7,243 bases of DNA from Candidatus Dadabacteria bacterium (GTDB lineage Bacteria; Desulfobacterota_D; UBA1144; Nemesobacterales; UBA2774): positions 1 to 7,243 of the forward strand of contig JAHKKQ010000108.1 of the NCBI GenBank assembly GCA_020027805.1. The letters run 5' to 3'. Shown piece by piece: positions 7,025-7,243 of this stretch. The notes under the pieces are model-generated. The model was not told the origin of the DNA. It ran no database searches and saw only the letters and a list, made by a program, of their open reading frames with translations. Numbering within the stretch: position 1 is the stretch's first letter; every line of letters begins with the position of its first letter. The position numbers and the translations under genes are program-made.

Positions 7025-7073
7025 TGGAGCCGACGAGAGGATTTGAACCTCCGACCTGCTCATTAAGAGTGAG
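7025..7073 (-). pseudogene. 3' fragment of a tRNA-Lys(CTT) gene, probable attachment site
   Basis: Read on the minus strand, this holds the 3' part of a tRNA in canonical order: CTCA of the anticodon 5' stem, the loop CTCTTAA with anticodon CTT (Lys), the 3' stem TGAGC, a five-base variable loop AGGTC, the T-arm GGAGG-TTCAAAT-CCTCT, the acceptor 3' strand CGTCGGC, a T discriminator and an encoded CCA. The 5' part is absent: no D-arm and no GCCGACG acceptor partner lie in the remaining 170 bases of the window. The match breaks at 7074, where the fifth anticodon-stem base should be G but is T on the minus strand. Such 3' remnants are classic products of integration into a tRNA gene. The break lies in the anticodon stem, not at a usual intron position, which argues against a split or intron-containing tRNA. 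Confidence 0.8.
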
Positions 7074-7088
7074 AGAGTCGCTTGTTTT

Positions 7089-7139
7089 AACGATTCTTGA
7101 ACCTATATATATTATTGGGTTTTCGTTCAAAACATCGTT
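7089..7139. repeat. Interrupted inverted repeat next to the tRNA break
   Basis: Left arm AACGAT-TC-TTGAAC (7089-7102) and right arm GTTCAA-AAC-ATCGTT (7125-7139) match as reverse complements over 6+6 bases, with a 2/3-base internal mismatch and a 22-base AT-rich centre. It starts 16 bp from the tRNA break. It could bind a recombinase or accessory factor, or form a long-loop hairpin. Confidence 0.4.
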
Positions 7140-7152
7140 TCATTACTGAGTC

Positions 7153-7181
7153 TTGACACACTTTCTTAGACGTAGTATAAA
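7153..7181 (+). promoter_or_regulatory. Strong rightward sigma-70 promoter
   Basis: A perfect -35 box TTGACA (7153-7158), an exact 17-base spacer and TATAAA (7176-7181, five of six) form the best promoter in the window. It is the only strong signal facing right, away from the glycan genes. No start codon follows in the 62 bases left, so its gene or RNA lies beyond the window. Confidence 0.65.
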
Positions 7182-7202
7182 AGCGAAACATTAGGGTTTT
7201 GA

Positions 7203-7215
7203 GGTTTTTGAAACC
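7203..7215. repeat. Short inverted repeat downstream of the rightward promoter
   Basis: GGTTT and AAACC are separated by TTG, a perfect 5-bp dyad about 15 bases past the expected transcription start of the rightward promoter. It may be an operator or a weak leader hairpin; it is short enough to be chance. Confidence 0.25.
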
Positions 7216-7221
7216 AGCCAG

Positions 7222-7241
7222 TTTACTTATTTTTACTTATT
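7222..7241 (+). repeat. Two tandem copies of a 10-bp repeat
   Basis: TTTACTTATT occurs twice head to tail and a third copy may begin at 7242, cut by the window edge. Short direct repeats beside an attachment core are typical of recombinase arm-binding sites, though this is also low-complexity AT-rich DNA. Confidence 0.45.
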
Positions 7242-7243
7242 TT

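Larger units (their letters stand above)
7074..7243. mobile_element. AT-rich putative end of an integrative element
   Basis: Directly beyond the tRNA break, G+C falls to about 31% (50 of 163 bases over 7081-7243) against about 47% on the other side. The stretch has no gene, but it contains an interrupted inverted repeat, a strong rightward promoter and tandem 10-mers, as attachment regions of tyrosine-recombinase elements often do. The tRNA 3' end points left, so the element should lie to the right and the glycan genes would be the host flank. No integrase is in the window, so the assignment rests on the tRNA fragment and composition. Confidence 0.5.

Noticed and set aside
7025..7243. A complete tRNA-Lys interrupted by an intron
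   Set aside because: The break is in the anticodon stem near base 27, not in or next to the anticodon loop, where group I and archaeal introns sit. No 5' half or D-arm is visible in the remaining window.

Overview
The window is a leftward-reading stretch of a bacterial surface-glycan locus, with what looks like the edge of an integrated element at its right end. All five complete genes and one truncated gene lie on the minus strand. Regulatory signals are of bacterial sigma-70 type, including two near-consensus -35/-10 pairs. G+C is close to half over most of the window. Frequent ATA and AGG codons and the mix of gene families would fit a Gram-negative or candidate-phylum bacterium, possibly delta-proteobacteria-like, but nothing here fixes the taxon.

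In transcription order (right to left) the genes are: a Gfo/Idh/MocA NAD(P)-dependent sugar oxidoreductase (6889-5858); a GT2-like glycosyltransferase with a hydrophobic tail (5785-4790); a GT4 glycosyltransferase (4775-3591); a polytopic HTTM/vitamin-K-carboxylase-like membrane protein (3518-2019); an alkaline-phosphatase-superfamily phosphodiesterase-like protein (1940-417); and the first 72 codons of a second GT2 glycosyltransferase, cut by the left edge (216-1). Gaps are 72, 14, 72, 78 and 200 bp, so this is probably one transcription unit with internal promoters. The likely theme is making and modifying a nucleotide-sugar-derived glycan: the oxidoreductase alters a sugar, the glycosyltransferases assemble it, and the membrane protein and AlkP-like protein modify or trim it at the membrane. 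The glycan itself cannot be named from the sequence.

Two parts stand out. First, the AlkP-like protein has lost several canonical metal ligands and sits behind its own near-consensus promoter, with almost no 5' leader and no Shine-Dalgarno sequence. Second, at 7025-7073 there is only the 3' portion of a tRNA-Lys(CTT) gene, from the anticodon stem to CCA. No D-arm precedes it. Instead the sequence falls abruptly to about 31% G+C and carries a strong rightward promoter, an interrupted inverted repeat and tandem 10-mers. This is the usual signature of an attachment site left by a tRNA-targeting integrative element, with the element lying to the right of the window and the glycan genes being host DNA downstream of the original tRNA.

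Stretches without genes: 217-416 (200 bp) has no convincing gene. The last 354 bp (6890-7243) contain the oxidoreductase leader, the tRNA fragment and the AT-rich putative element end.
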